DNA of 64,000 nucleotides from Microcebus murinus (lineage: Eukaryota; Chordata; Mammalia; Primates; Cheirogaleidae). The notes under the pieces are model-generated. The model saw only the letters and a list, made by a program, of their open reading frames with translations, was not told the origin of the DNA and did not search any database. Every line of letters begins with the position of its first letter. Position 1 is the first letter of the stretch. The stretch is from the NCBI RefSeq assembly GCF_040939455.1, contig NC_134106.1, positions 82,405,001-82,469,000 on the forward strand, given 5' to 3'. Shown in pieces: positions 38,301 through 49,879 of the stretch. Made by a program: the position numbers and the translations under genes.

Positions 38301-39860
38301 TCCTTTTTCTCTGCTTCTTGCTTTTTGTGTTTTGATTAATCATGTATTTATTTTTTATCATTCCTTTGTCTCTATAAGCAATAAATTATACAGTTTCTTG
38401 TTATTTTTATTAGTTAACCTGAAGACATTAGCATGCATTTTTTAAATATTGTAATACATCTTAAATTAGAATTGTTTTCCAATTTCAGAACAGCATAAAG
38501 ATTTGAAAAATAGATTAATACAATTTATTCCCTCCCGCTGTTTGTTTTCTTTATCATTTATTTTAATTGTATATGTACACTAAACCATACAAGACATTTT
38601 GTCCATGGCATATTCACTTATATTTGCTGTAAATTTTCATTCTTTATTTCTTCTTGTATTTCCATGTTTCTATCCATTTTCTACTTGAAGAATTTTTTTT
38701 ATTATTTTTCAGGTCTGCTGTTTTTAAAAATCTCTGTTTTTCTTTCTGTAAAATTTATCTTTATTTTGTATTTATTTTTGAAGAATGTTTTAGTTGGCTA
38801 TAGACTTCTAGGTTAAGATATATTTTAGAATTTTGAAAAATATCATTATAACATCTTCTAGATTTAGTTTTTGATTTGGAAAGTTAGCTATTATCCTTAT
38901 TACTACTCTTTTGAGGGTGATCTGTGTTTTCTCTCCCCTGGTTGCTTTTAATATACGTTTGGGTTGTAATAGCTTTACTATGATTTGTATTTTTTTAATA
39001 CCTTGTAGTCATTCTAGAATCTATTTTTAAATTGTTTAATTGGTCTTAGAAATGTTTCTAAATCATCCCTTAAATGTTACTCTGTTCCATTTGTCTCTCC
39101 TTTTCTCCTGGGACTTCAATTACATGTATATTTTCATGCTCTATGAGTTTCTTCTCATTTCACTATTTTCAAATGCTTTTTGTCTCTGTGTTTCAGTGTG
39201 ATAACTCTCTACTAACCTATATTTCAGTTAATTAACTTAATCAGTAGAATTTTATCTATGAAACTGATTCTTTGTTATTAATTTTTTATTCTCTATTCTA
39301 AAGTTTACATTTTCTTCTTCATATGTGTTCCATCTTCCTTATGAAATTTTCCATACCCATACATGTTTTAACATATTAGTCACTATTTTTCAGTATTTTT
39401 CAACTGTGTTTAATAACACTGACTATATCACCTGTGCATCTGTTCCTATTCTCTCTCTCTCTCTCTGTCTCTCTCTGTCTCTCTCTCTTTCCTTTGGTCC
39501 CACCTCAAGTGATTTTTTTAATGAAACACTATAGGAAAATTATATATTAAAGATGACAGAAGGGGTCAGAATGATGTTTTCTTCTCCCAGAGAACATTTC
39601 TTTTTGTTTCTTGAGTCTGTCAGAGTAGAAATATTTTACTTTAATCCAGTTTGGGATTGAGCTGATTTGACAGTGAATTTTAGTCTCTGTGAGTGATGGT
39701 TCATTTTAAAGCTAGCCTTACATTTAGAGTGTAGCTTTTCACTGGTCTAATATAAAATTCTGTATTTTTTCCAGTAGTTTCCCACTTGGCAACCCCTGGA
39801 CTCCAATTTTTGTCTCCCTAGCACTATGAGACCACCAAAACCTCTTTTTATTTATTTTTG
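35385..39860 (-). mobile_element. Nearly full-length ancient L1 (L1M class), antisense
   Basis: A 4.5-kb antisense L1 in consensus order. 35385-35830: 3' UTR and ORF2 end ('gcacatatcacaactgtaca' followed by 'gctcaag', and 'tccactgaatcaaaatactg'). 35840-37900: ORF2 in two blocks ('aacttattaagttcac'-like text, 'atgttgaatagatgtggtta', 'aatgagtttggaagggctcc', 'tttttgatactgagttctag'). About 38750-39430: ORF1-like text ('gatctgtgttttctctcccc', 'tctcctgggacttcaattac'). 39540-39860: probably 5' UTR. Frames are riddled with stops; the longest plus frames (for example 36983-37216) are antisense noise. High divergence points to an L1M age. Subfamily and internal gaps need alignment. Confidence 0.75.
39450..39490 (+). 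repeat. (CT)n-rich simple repeat
   Basis: CT dinucleotides interrupted by two GT steps, within the 5' part of the ancient L1. Confidence 0.9.
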
Positions 39861-39887
39861 GTTCTCAAAGTTTTCTGGGTTTTTTGT

Positions 39888-40277
39888 TTAATTTTTTTAA
39901 TTGCAGAATATTATGGGGGTACAAATGTTTAGGTTACATATATTGCCTTTGCCCCACCCAAGTCAGAGCTTCAAACGTGTCTATCCCCAGATGGTGCATA
40001 CTGCACCCATTAGGTGTAAATATACCAATCCCTTTCTTTCCCCTCCCATCTGCTTGACACCCAATGAATGTTATTACTATATGTGCACTTACGTGTTGAT
40101 CAATTAAGACCAATTTGATGGTGAATACATGCGGTGGTTGTTTTTTCCATTCTTGTGATACTTCACTTAGTAGAATGGATTCCAGCTCTATCCAGGATAA
40201 TACAAGAGGTGCTATATCACCATTGTGTTTTGTGATTGAGTAGAACTCCATTGTATACATATACCACACCATGCTCA
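39888..40277 (-). mobile_element. Young L1 insertion, 3' part, antisense (outer arm of inversion)
   Basis: Starts with a T-rich tract (the element's A tail on the minus strand), then the reverse complement of the strepsirrhine-type L1 terminus ('attatgggggtacaaatgtt'), 3' UTR text ('ccaagtcagagcttcaaacg'), and then antisense late ORF2 ('gaatggattccagctctatc' and 'gtagaactccattgtataca'). It ends near 40277, where the orientation flips. It is clearly younger than the L1M beside it. Confidence 0.85.
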
Positions 40278-40498
40278 TGGGTCGGCAGAGTCAACATTGC
40301 TAAAATGTCTATGCTACCCAAAGTGATCTATAGATTCAATGCAATCCCTATTAAAATAGCAACATCATTTTTCACATATCTAGAAAAAAATAATTCTACG
40401 CTTCATATGGAACCAGAGAACACCCCACATAGCAAAAGCAATCTTAAGCAAAAAGAACAAATTGGAAGGCATCAATTTATTGGACTTCAAAAACTCTG
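40278..40498 (+). mobile_element. Same L1 insertion, inverted ORF2 segment
   Basis: Immediately next to the antisense part, sense ORF2 text appears: 'gtcggcagagtcaacattgc', 'taaaatgtctatgctaccca', 'gattcaatgcaatccctatt' and 'gaacaccccacatagcaaaa'. This stretch lies upstream of the outer arm in L1 ORF2, so the 5' portion is inverted relative to the 3' portion, the usual product of twin priming. The plus frame 40236-40499 is this dead ORF2 fragment. A convincing target duplication was not found. Confidence 0.85.
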
Positions 40499-41064
40499 AT
40501 TATGTTCTTATCCCCTGGCCACCACTTATATAATAAAATGGTAAATGCTATAAAATAAAAAGCAGTATGGGATATCGCACCCTTGTCCTTCTGGAATCCT
40601 GATTTCTCAATCTTGATTACAAAGATAGATCTGAAATACATGCTTTTATCAACTCCATGACACTACTTGAAGTTTACTCTGCTGCTTAGCTGCTATTCTA
40701 TTGTGGATTCTCTGTCTCTCAGCTCATCTTGCCTACGCAACAAATGTCTCCAGGGGAGAAGCAGAGCAGAATGTTGATTCACATTAATACATTTCCACAT
40801 CCAAGATCTTGGCCCCTCAAGCCTCGGCTGCCTCGGTAGCTCTCTGATGTCATATTTTATTTGGATTTTCAAGTTATTTCTGGCAGGAGGATTGGTTACA
40901 CCTCAGCCACAGTCTGGTACCTCTTTGGCAAAAGTGGATTCTGAATCTTAGAGTCACAGGGATCTTAGAGATTATTTACTTCTGTACCTTTCATGAACTT
41001 CTAACCCATCCCTTTCTAGTATCATTCAGCCCTGACGTGAACATTTTCATGGTAGAAAACATAC
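40499..41064. other. Unique sequence, no gene seen
   Basis: Unclassified. 40930-41040 ('agtcacagggatcttagaga') faintly resembles an ancient SINE core but is not callable. Confidence 0.4.
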
Positions 41065-41240
41065 CTATAGTCAAATCCTAGCTCTCATTTACCAGCTATG
41101 TTACCTTTGACATATTACCTAATTAAGAATCAGTTTTCTCATCTGTAAATTAGGGATGATAACACAAAAAAACTACCACATAATACTTCTTTAAGAATTA
41201 AATGTAATAAAGTACAAATGTAATAATGTACAAACTGATT
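41065..41240 (+). mobile_element. MIR SINE
   Basis: Clear sense MIR: 'gtcaaatcctagctctcatt', 'taccagctatgttacctttg', 'gaatcagttttctcatctgt' and 'aaattagggatgataacac'. Confidence 0.8.
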
Positions 41241-42949
41241 TAGAAAATATCTTCATGGACCTCCTAATCTGAACTTTCATGATTTCATGATTTTTCTTGG
41301 GTGTTATAGAGCTGTGAATTTAGTATAATTACACAATATTAAGGACATATTTACATCTCACAGAAATCATTTATCTAAAATTCAAATTTAACTGATTTCC
41401 CATATTTTATTATCCCATATTATCCTTATCCCATATTTTATCTGACATATTTTATCCCATTTAATATCCTTATCCCATATTCTATCTGACAAATGTACAT
41501 TAATTTGAACTGGAATTGTCTTTTTCATTTCCACCCAATACTCTACTTCCCTACCCATTCTCCCATGTTTCTACTTAAGTCCTTTTTATTTTAGGACTCA
41601 GACTTTGTACCACCCCCTCAAAAAGGTGTAAAATAGTCATTAATAATGTGTATATTGATTACATATTGAAGTGATCAAATTAATTTCAGATATATCCTTT
41701 CTTTTTCATGTGCTATTAAAAATGTAAAATTATACACACATCTTACATTATTTCTGTATCAGGAAGTGCTGTTCTAGAACAACCTGGGCTCTTTCGCGTA
41801 GGCCTTTGGGCATGAACTCCTCACTGTCTCATCCAATTCAGCCCCTTTAGAATACAAAGATGAAGTTGATGTGTTTATGAAGCAGTCCCAGAATTCCCAG
41901 TAGGGACTAATGTCTCCCACTCTGTGTTCCTAGAGCACATTATGAATAAGTCTAACAAACACATTGTTATAGGTGGGATATTCATAGCATGCATGTTTTT
42001 TTTTTTTTTCACAACTCGGTAAGCCTTTCTAAATAAATGCATAAATGGTTTAATGACTCTGATTGATTAATGGATTATGTCATTGAATTGTCTGTTACCT
42101 TTGGCTTTACATTTGGAAATTCATTTGACTAACAGATTCTTTCATTCATCTTATGGAATGTCTTGCTTTACTCCCGTTTTTCTTAACTCTATGACCTCTT
42201 GCATTGTCTTAAAATAGACTCTAACCTAGATTATGAAAACACTTCCCTGCTTGCTTCCTGTCTCCACAATTAGTCTTCTCTGCGTCAAATGTTATCGCCT
42301 TCACTTTATTTTGGCCCTTGCCTGAATTTTCACAGGGGCTTTCCTGTGCCTTTTACCTAACACCCTTTGCCTAAGGGAGTTCCTCAATGTAAGATACTCC
42401 TTTGCATGTGGCTGGTTCCTAATGCTTAGATGATCTAAATAACCAAAGATCAAGTTCTCCTTCTATATTATCACCTGCTGAGTTGCAATTCACACATGTA
42501 TCTTCTTACCCTCCCTGCCTCTAACTCCTTGTTCAACACAGAAGCTCACATACACCCCTCCTGCTCTCATACACAACACTTTAACTTCAAACCTATGAGA
42601 CAAAGCTATGTTAATAATCAACTGAAGCATCACCAAATTTGAAATTATTTCATTGAGGATTTTAGCTTTGTTGTTTGTGTATTCAATGTAACTCACCTGT
42701 GGGTTTTCTCATACTTGTGACATTTGTCTAATGGAACTAACTATAAAAGTCAGAAGGAATAATAAATAATGCATTTTTATTAGTAAAGCCAACGAATAAA
42801 TGCTAGAAATTAATCTGTAAATAAAAACATTTAAAATTTTTAATTATTTGTTTATATGTCCATTGACAAGGTTATTTCCATTTTGAAATACGATTCTTCT
42901 GTGTCTTCACTGGCTGAGGTGAGGTGGGGGTGAGCATAGGAATGCAAAT
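41241..42949. other. Unique sequence with a degenerate tandem repeat
   Basis: Apart from the 44-bp tandem repeat listed separately and a T-run at 41998-42010, no repeat or gene is recognised. Confidence 0.4.
41421..41490. repeat. Imperfect tandem duplication, period 44 bp
   Basis: 'tatccttatcccatatt' followed by 'ttatctgac' at 41421-41446 recurs at 41465-41490 with a single mismatch. The flanks contain further partial 'ttatcccat' units, so this is a small degenerate minisatellite. Confidence 0.85.
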
Positions 42950-43460
42950 GCATGTATACAAATAAAACCTAGCTCTTGCCTCCTGTGAGATGAGAAGTTA
43001 TTTGGTGAGAGAAGGTGTTAAACAAAAAACAAATGTCAAAAATTGGAATTGAACGGATGTTACAGGAAAAAAGTGCTCTGAGCACAGTAAGTTTAGAAGA
43101 TGAAGCTTCTTCCAGCAGGAGTTATCAAAAAGTCTTGGTGGAAAATTAGAGGCTTGAGTGGGTGTTTCTATGAGTAGGACCGATGGCATTCCTGGAAGGA
43201 AGATCACGTGGAAGCAGAAGATGACCAAACGCATCTGTGAGCAGAGAAGAGCAAGGTTATGACTGGGGCAGACCGTGTGTGCAAGGATGGATGAGAACAC
43301 AGGGACAGATGGGTCAGATTAGGAAACTGCTCAGAATGCAAGGGCTAGAAGTCTGAACTCAATCCTGTGGGCAGGCAGTGGGGAACTGCTAAGGAATGCT
43401 GATCAGGGATGTGGCAGAAGGAGAGGGTGCGTAGGAGGGACTGACAGGAGGGAGACAGGG
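42950..43460 (-). mobile_element. L2 LINE, antisense
   Basis: Antisense L2 order: 'acctagctcttgcctcctgt' (L2 'atccctgccctcatggagct'), 'aggaaaaaagtgctctgagc', 'ggaaggaagatcacgtggaa', 'agagcaaggttatgactggg' and 'ctgaactcaatcctgtgggc' then 'aggcagtggggaactgct' (L2 '...gactttattctgagggcaatggggagccactg'). The 100-codon minus frame here is L2-derived or chance. Confidence 0.55.
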
Positions 43461-45189
43461 ATTGGAGGGGGCTGTTAGGCCCACAAGGTCAGCTGGGTCT
43501 CTCCCTGTGTGGCAGGGGATTCAGAGAATGAGTGCCAGGACTGCTTCTAGACACAGTAAGGACTTACTAATTTGTTTCCACTTTCCTTCAAGATTTATTG
43601 TCTTCGATATAAGTTGAATTAACAAGTAATAATAAATCTGAAAATCAACAGTTAAAAGAAAAACATTCAGCACAATATTCTGTGCCTGGCAAGCGCTCCA
43701 ACACTATTTTTGGGACAGATGAATGAAGGAATACGTGAGTGGTTCTACATGAATATCTGGTATCTAAAACTTCAAGAATATTTATGTAGAAAGATAAGAT
43801 ATTCAGTATACAGATCCTTCCTACTAGAGGGCATTTTTGTTCCCTTGAATGCAAATTGAAGTTGGCCAAATCTGCATTCAGAAACTAGATTTTTTTTTGC
43901 AAAAAGACTGTATGGATTCATAGATAAACTGTTCTAGAACCTATAAAAAAAAATTGCTAGTGTTATAAATCCAGTCTGCTGATTTCCCAAGTTCCGGAAA
44001 ATCACTTGGACCAAAGCGTTCTCGTCCAGATCAAAACTCAAATCTGCTTCTGGTTCCCTGGGAACTACAAACAGATACAGCGCCCAGGCCTGCTTGGTAT
44101 TCCACACAGGCTAAGAAGCCAGGAAGCAGTTAAAGGTGCTGTCCACTAGCTTATAGTTAGTATGGATATTTTATCACCCTTTTGGACCTTTTTTTCCTAC
44201 TGCGAAAAAAGGCACACAGCATTTCATTATGTTAATGGGGCATGAGAGACACAAATAAAAAAGCACTTGGTTCATACTGGGTACCTGTGAGAAGAGAATA
44301 TTTTTAAATATCTGTAGGTGGTTCACTAACACAGGTAATTGAGTTTCAACATATTTCTCCTTTGAGCCTTTCCATGGGATGTTCTGTCATCCTGTTAAGT
44401 AAGGTGGGAAATAAAAAGTGAAACCTTTTAAGGAAGTATTGCCTACTTTAGCTTGATCCTTTTAGAAAGTACTTTATTCACTTGCTTAATGCTCCCTTTT
44501 ATAGAAATCTTTTTTTTTTTTTTAACTCAAAAAGAAGTAAACCCCATTTTTGGAGAAATAGCAAAGGTGTTAACACTCCCACTTAAAGTAAGTGACATGG
44601 ATATTCCACAAAAGACCTGAGTGCTTGCTCAAGGCAGTGTGCACAGTGGTGACATGAGCACCCCTCCGTGTGCATTAGGAGGACAAATAGCTCTCTGGGT
44701 AATTCTAAACATGTGTAAGTTATAACCTTCTCTCCCGAAAAAGGATCCCCCCCCCTTTATTGTAATCATATGCCTTTCAATGTGGACTTTCATCTACATT
44801 AAGAATAGTTGGCATTAAGGGATGCATTTAAAATTAGAGATTCTTTTTCTCATTCTTTTCCTGATTTAATAAAACTGTGCAAACTCTTCTGAAATATATA
44901 AAAGCATATAGAAATATGGAGCGGACCACAGGCCCCAGGGACAGCCACAAGTCTCTTGGTTATACTTCCAGTATTTGTTATCTCTCAGATCTTCCAGTGA
45001 TCAATTTGGCTACATAAAGTGAGCCCTCACTGGTATCCATGCACCAGAAGACACTTTTTGTTTTATCACAGAATGGAGTTGGACACGAGCTGGGTCCATC
45101 CTTCACACCCTATCTAGTTCAAGGGGTACAACATGAAATGCCGAGACTTCGTAGAGTATGTGTAGAGCCAGACTGGACACCAATTCAGT
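43461..45189. other. Unique sequence; possible CTCF-like site
   Basis: 43821-43835 reads CTACTAGAGGGCATT, resembling the CTCF core CCA(C/G)(C/T)AG(G/A)(G/T)GGC. T- and C-runs occur at about 44509-44523 and 44746-44756. No gene seen. Confidence 0.35.
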
Positions 45190-45345
45190 GAGCACATTTT
45201 ATAAATGAGGAAATTGAAGTCCTGGTGGTTCACCTGAGTCTCCAAAGATGAGACAGCTTGCTCAGGTCAGGCAGAGATTAGAATGTGACTTCTAGGCTTT
45301 GCTACTCAAGCTGGAACAGCCTGGGTCTCTGTGCCACACTGCTGG
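45190..45345 (-). mobile_element. MIR SINE, antisense
   Basis: 'attttataaatgaggaaatt' then 'gaagtcctggtgg', 'gagacagcttgctcaggtca', 'ggcagagattagaatgtgac' and 'tctctgtgccacactgctgg' follow antisense MIR through its full 5' half. Confidence 0.75.
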
Positions 45346-45664
45346 GTCTCATAATGCCACCCATTCCACTGAACCAGATGACAGAAAAGCAAAGCTCTTA
45401 TACCTGGCTGTCCAATTTCAATAAGTGAAACATTTTCCCAAGCAGATAAAGAGCTCACTTCCGTGCTAGATTGAACATCAGTTGTGCCTTAGGAAACATG
45501 CTTAAAGAATATGGACTTTCATTTGTATATTTGGAAGACAATATTCTATTTGGGCTGAAAGAATTGGAAAGAGATAATTTCAATAAATTCTCAGCAAATA
45601 ATTCCATGTAACACCACAGGATGGCAAAGGCATATTTAAAATAAACCCTGGCTTTCCATTTCTT

Positions 45665-45965
45665 TATTAAGGCATTAATTCATTTATGTACTCATTCTGT
45701 ATTTACAGAGTTGTGGATAGAATGTGGATGAGAGTGTATAAGGAGGATACAGTAATATGCAGAATAGTCAAAACCCCTGACCTGGTGAACTCACATTCTA
45801 GTGAAGGGAAGACAGACAATAGATGAAACAAACAGGGAAGTTCTGGAGCATGGCTAAAGGTGGAAAGTACCCTAGAGAAAAAAAAAAGCAAGGAAGGGGA
45901 CAGATTGTGCCTTGGGAGTGGGCGTGGAGAGTGGGCAGTGAGTATCTGGGAATTTAACAGACATG
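45665..45965 (-). mobile_element. L2 LINE 3' end, antisense
   Basis: 'attcatttatgtactcattc', 'aggaggatacagtaatatgc', 'ctgacctggtgaactcacat' then 'tctagtgaagggaagacaga' and 'aaaaagcaaggaaggggaca' match the antisense L2 order. The 113-codon minus frame at 45703-46044 is L2-derived. Confidence 0.7.
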
Positions 45966-46004
45966 AGGGGCAAAATTGAGAGCTACGAGATGCCACAGTT
46001 ATAA

Positions 46005-46150
46005 GCAGTATTTTATATGTTTCATCGTATGCAGACCTCCCCAAACCTGTGAGGTAGGTTTTATTTTATCACATCATAGGGATTATGAGGTTCAGAGAGG
46101 TTTGGTGACTTGGTCAAAGTCACAAAGCTAAGATATAAAAGCATAAGAAC
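46005..46150 (-). mobile_element. MIR SINE, antisense
   Basis: 'accccaaacc'-like text then 'tgtgaggtaggttttatttt', 'gattatgaggttcagagagg', 'tttggtgacttggtcaaagt' and 'cacaaagctaagatataaaa' are a well-preserved antisense MIR core. Confidence 0.85.
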
Positions 46151-46961
46151 TTAGTACACAAGTAGCTTTCTTGTTAACATAGTACTAGTGATTTTATATT
46201 CCGTAAGATATTGATGATAACCAGATGATACATTGTGTGTCTGTGTGTCAATGTGCAAGGAGGAACTGAAAATTCCCTCTATTATGTTAAGGAAGAAAAA
46301 AAGAATAAAAGATAATGCAATGATTTTATTTAGCGACAAAAATAAAGTAAGCCAAATTCACTTTTCCTAATTCCTCTAAGAAATACTATCAAAGGCATCA
46401 CTGCTGTTGCCTTGTTGCCACTGAGGCATTAAGTAATCAAACAGGGAGCACACACTCCTGTTCAGCATCCCAGCATGTGGAAAACCATCCTGTGTAGTCC
46501 CTCTAAAACAGAAGGTTACAGCCAATATGTCTGTGCGAGGGATGCACGAACAAAAAGACATCTGTTTGAGCTGAGCACAATAAGGAAATAGTTCAAGAGC
46601 CACTGTATTAATCTTTTGCATTGAGAAGCATCTTCACATAAATTTCCTTGCCAGGTAGTTCTCAAAAAGTTCTTAAGTCCCGATGGGTGAATATCAATTT
46701 TGTGTGACTTAGTTTGGGGAGCCCTAGCCTTCTACATTCCATATGCTGAAAAATCACACTTGCATGAAGACTACATCAGAGAAATAGTGCACTTTGGGAT
46801 CTTTGGAGCAGCAACAGCCAATTTCTATGCCAACCAATCTTTCCTTATCACTTGAACTTGACTCTATCACTGCGATCATTTTTTCTTTCAAATGTGTATG
46901 TCCTCCATTAGATTCTTAAAGGGATTCAATTGTTATTTAATTCCTGTATTTTTTATTGCTT
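46151..46961. other. Unique sequence, no gene seen
   Basis: No nameable repeat. Minus frames of 62 and 81 codons lack any domain. Confidence 0.45.
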
Positions 46962-46967
46962 GGCTTC

Positions 46968-47385
46968 CTTTTTTTTTTTTTTTTTTTGGAAAGAGAACAA
47001 ACTAAAAGCTAGACTTTTCATTTCAAATTCAACGTCAGTGTGGAGCAGACATTGGAAGAAGGCGTGGATGTGGGGGCTGGTTTGATTGCACGTGTTGAGG
47101 TACCAGGGTCTGGGATGCACTGTGAGAGGTGGTCTTCTGCAAGCTGATTGTGCTTCAGACCCTGTGTGTTTAGAGAGCAGATGGTCTGGGTTCTCTGTGG
47201 GGATGGTAATGACCCACCAGCGCACTGAGGGTGCTGCTAGGTCTGCTGTCGCTATTCGAGTCACTTCCTGCAACATTTGGCAGGCAGTGCCCAGGCAGCA
47301 GGCAATGGTGGAGGTGGAAGGGGACCCAATCAGGCATCCTGCAATTGATATCTGATTGATGAGTGCATGAAATAGTGGAAACAAC
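46968..47385 (-). other. Possible old retroposed sequence next to a poly(T)
   Basis: A poly(T) tract of about 20 nt (46968-46987) is followed by about 400 bp that is markedly more GC-rich than its surroundings. On the minus strand this is a roughly 400-bp body ending in an A tail, with a 143-codon frame (46953-47384) that reads through the A tail as Lys-rich sequence. I recognise no parent gene, see no AATAAA before the tail and no matching target duplication. It could be a decayed retrocopy of an mRNA end, or chance. Confidence 0.25.
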
Positions 47386-49617
47386 CCATTAGAAGCGGAG
47401 CTTTGAGAGCGAAAGTGTTGAGCTGCACTTCTCTGTGAATATAATATGATTGAAAATGATTTTACTCTTTAAGAGGAGAAGAAAACTATTTTCTATCTAT
47501 TTACCTGTTAGGAAAGAAAACTGCAACTCATAGTTTCATATCAAGGAAACTAGACAAAAGGAAAACAGCTTTATATTATTCACAGAGGAAATGAATTGAG
47601 AGTCCTGAATTAGACTGAAATATTTAAAGCATTAGCATTATTGGTCTTGCAACCTTACTTTGGCATGTACAGTAAAATAAAAATAAATAAACATTGCTGT
47701 GAGCTCAAGGGAGACTTAGAAAAAAGAGCAACTTCTTTAAGCTGAAAAGTAAAGTAAAATAAACTTAATTCTTTTTCACCTGGAGAAATGTTATTTTTTA
47801 AACCCAAGGTTAAAAAAATTATCACATTACATGTTGACTCATGCTTATTTTTATTCCTCATTTAAATATAGTAATGAATATCCCCTCACCATATAGCGTT
47901 ATACCGTCACTTCTTTTTTTTTTTTTTTTTCCCTTCCCCTTGGCTTAGATTGCAACAAATATTTGAAATCTTCCAAATTTGCTTTTCCTGTAGAATGTGA
48001 GAGATATCATTCATGGCTGGAAAGGAGAATCCATCCTAATATTGATTATGCTGTGTTAGATTTTAGATTTTTCTATAAATGTGTAAAGGCTGTAAACACC
48101 CTGGTGGTTTAACAGAATCATTCCTCCTCTGACCACATAATTGCTAAATTGTGCATGTCAAATGGCTTCAGGATATTGTCCCTTCTCCAGTAGGTTATCA
48201 AGGGAAACTTGCCGGAGAATGCTGTTGTTTGTGTGTCCTTTAAGTTAGGAACTCAAAGGTCAAGAGTTGCCAAAAGCATTTTCACTGAGTAACTGCTCCT
48301 TTTCCCGAGCTCTGTAACATGCTTCTCTAGTGATCCTTATCATTTATTACTAAATCCATGTATTTAGTTTCTAAGCCAAAGCCAACATTTACACCCAAGC
48401 TTTATTATAATTAATCATAATCATTAGTCATCTAATACATGTTTATTACATGCCTATATGCCAAATTTAGATGATAATACGGATTAATTTTTCTCACAGT
48501 TATTTTGAAGATTTTTATTTTAAAATGTGCATTTTTTCAATGATTTAAGTTCCAGTACAAACAATAATTAAATATTTAGTGCATAATAGTGTTTAGGATG
48601 AGTACAATCTAAGAGTCCTTATTTGTAGCAGGATAGAAATGTCTCTTCTTAATGAGAATGTTTTTGTCTGATTTCAGTGCTAACTTAGGAGTGAAGAGGT
48701 TCTATTAATACACTGTGAGTAATGCTAGAATTGAGTTGTTAGAATCCATTTAGTATGTAGTTTAGAATCTCTGCTCTTCCTGAGTGTTTTCTATGAGTCA
48801 TACTCCTGAGCAGTTGCCATTGGTTGTTTCTCTGGTTAAACTGCTATTGCAAGATTAATCTTTAGTTTTGACAGCTAAAACAGTTGCAGCAATTAATTAC
48901 TAGGGAATAATTTCCCATCCCCAAAAGTACAGACCATGAAAACATGTTCATAAATATGCTGCAATACTTAACTGTCTTCCTCATAGTATAACCTAAGACA
49001 ACTTTGCCATAAGAAGTCCTAAAACTCACAAATTGCTTGATCCTGTAAGTAAAAGAATTAGGGGGAAGGGCAATCTGATTTTTTCAAGTGAGTAGTAGAA
49101 ACATATTTGACATTCACAATCGATCAGAATTTCACGATTACATTGCATAGGAAAACTTCAATCTTCTATAAGTTTTTTTTTTTCCCTTTCTTCCTCTTTG
49201 CTTAATTGTGGTGATATCATTTCAAGAAATGTAGTTTAGGAATGTAAAAGCCGAAAGAACAAAAGAAAACAAATGACGAACATGACAGGACACTGCGTTC
49301 AAAATACAGACAAAGAACCTAAGCAGCAGATGAAATCTCAGGCAGCATCTGAAACAAATGAAAGGAAAACAGATTGTCATCAAATCTTCATTTTTTTTTT
49401 CAAAAGTTTGATACATATTTCTTTGGGGAATAGTTTGCAAATGATATATGGAATATGTGAAATACAATTGTAAACACATGCAATTTACCTAGGTTACAAT
49501 CTGTTCCATGATCTTTGTTCTTTCTTAAGAAAAAAGACGGGGCACACCACTTGGAACAGGATTGTACCAAAATAAATCTGAGATTGAATTATTAGAACTG
49601 ACATTATTAATATTTTT
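47386..49617. other. Repeat-poor AT-rich sequence
   Basis: No interspersed repeat recognised over about 2.2 kb except T-runs (about 47914-47930, 49173-49183). 48401-48440 has a cluster of TAAT-core motifs ('tataattaatcataatcatt' then 'agtcatctaat'). The part nearest 49617 would be 3' UTR if the candidate exon at 49618-49765 is real. Confidence 0.4.
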
Positions 49618-49765
49618 TTAATATTCTATGGCTTTCTCATGATTCTTTGCATGCCACATTTTAGCAAACTCCAGTGCCTTAATCATTTTAAGATTTGCTG
49701 TGTTCTCAATAGCTGTTCGCTGGTATGCAGGCACAATCTCTTTGAATGGCAATAAATATGCATGG
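49618..49765 (-). CDS. Candidate terminal coding exon, gene unidentified
   Basis: On the minus strand the sequence just upstream reads TTCTGACTATAGCTTTCTTTTTAG: a consensus-like branch point (CTGAC, its A 18 nt before the end of the AG), a pyrimidine tract and the AG acceptor. The exon starts at 49765 with one base finishing a split codon, then 48 codons without a stop, beginning HAYLLPFKEIVPAY and ending AKNHEKAIEY, then TAA at 49620-49618. The peptide is polar and helix-like, about 48 residues, with no domain I can name. The same frame stays open into the presumed intron as far as a stop at 49833-49831, so a retrocopy fragment is an alternative. It lies in repeat-poor DNA, about 115 bp downstream (on this strand) of a CpG-rich patch. 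I could not find a convincing preceding exon or a clear AATAAA. Chance cannot be excluded. Confidence 0.35.
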
Positions 49766-49879
49766 CTAAAAAGAAAGCTATAGTCAGAAAATCGTACGTC
49801 TAAAGAATTAAGTGCTATATTCAGTGTTTCTTACACTCTTGTTCGCTGAACACATGTTGCCCTCGGGTCTGAAACTGAG

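Noticed and set aside
47508..47552. Exon-like 45-nt segment on the minus strand with a strong acceptor and GTAAAT donor
   Set aside because: All three frames contain a stop and no neighbouring exon is visible; at most a non-coding exon, and probably chance.
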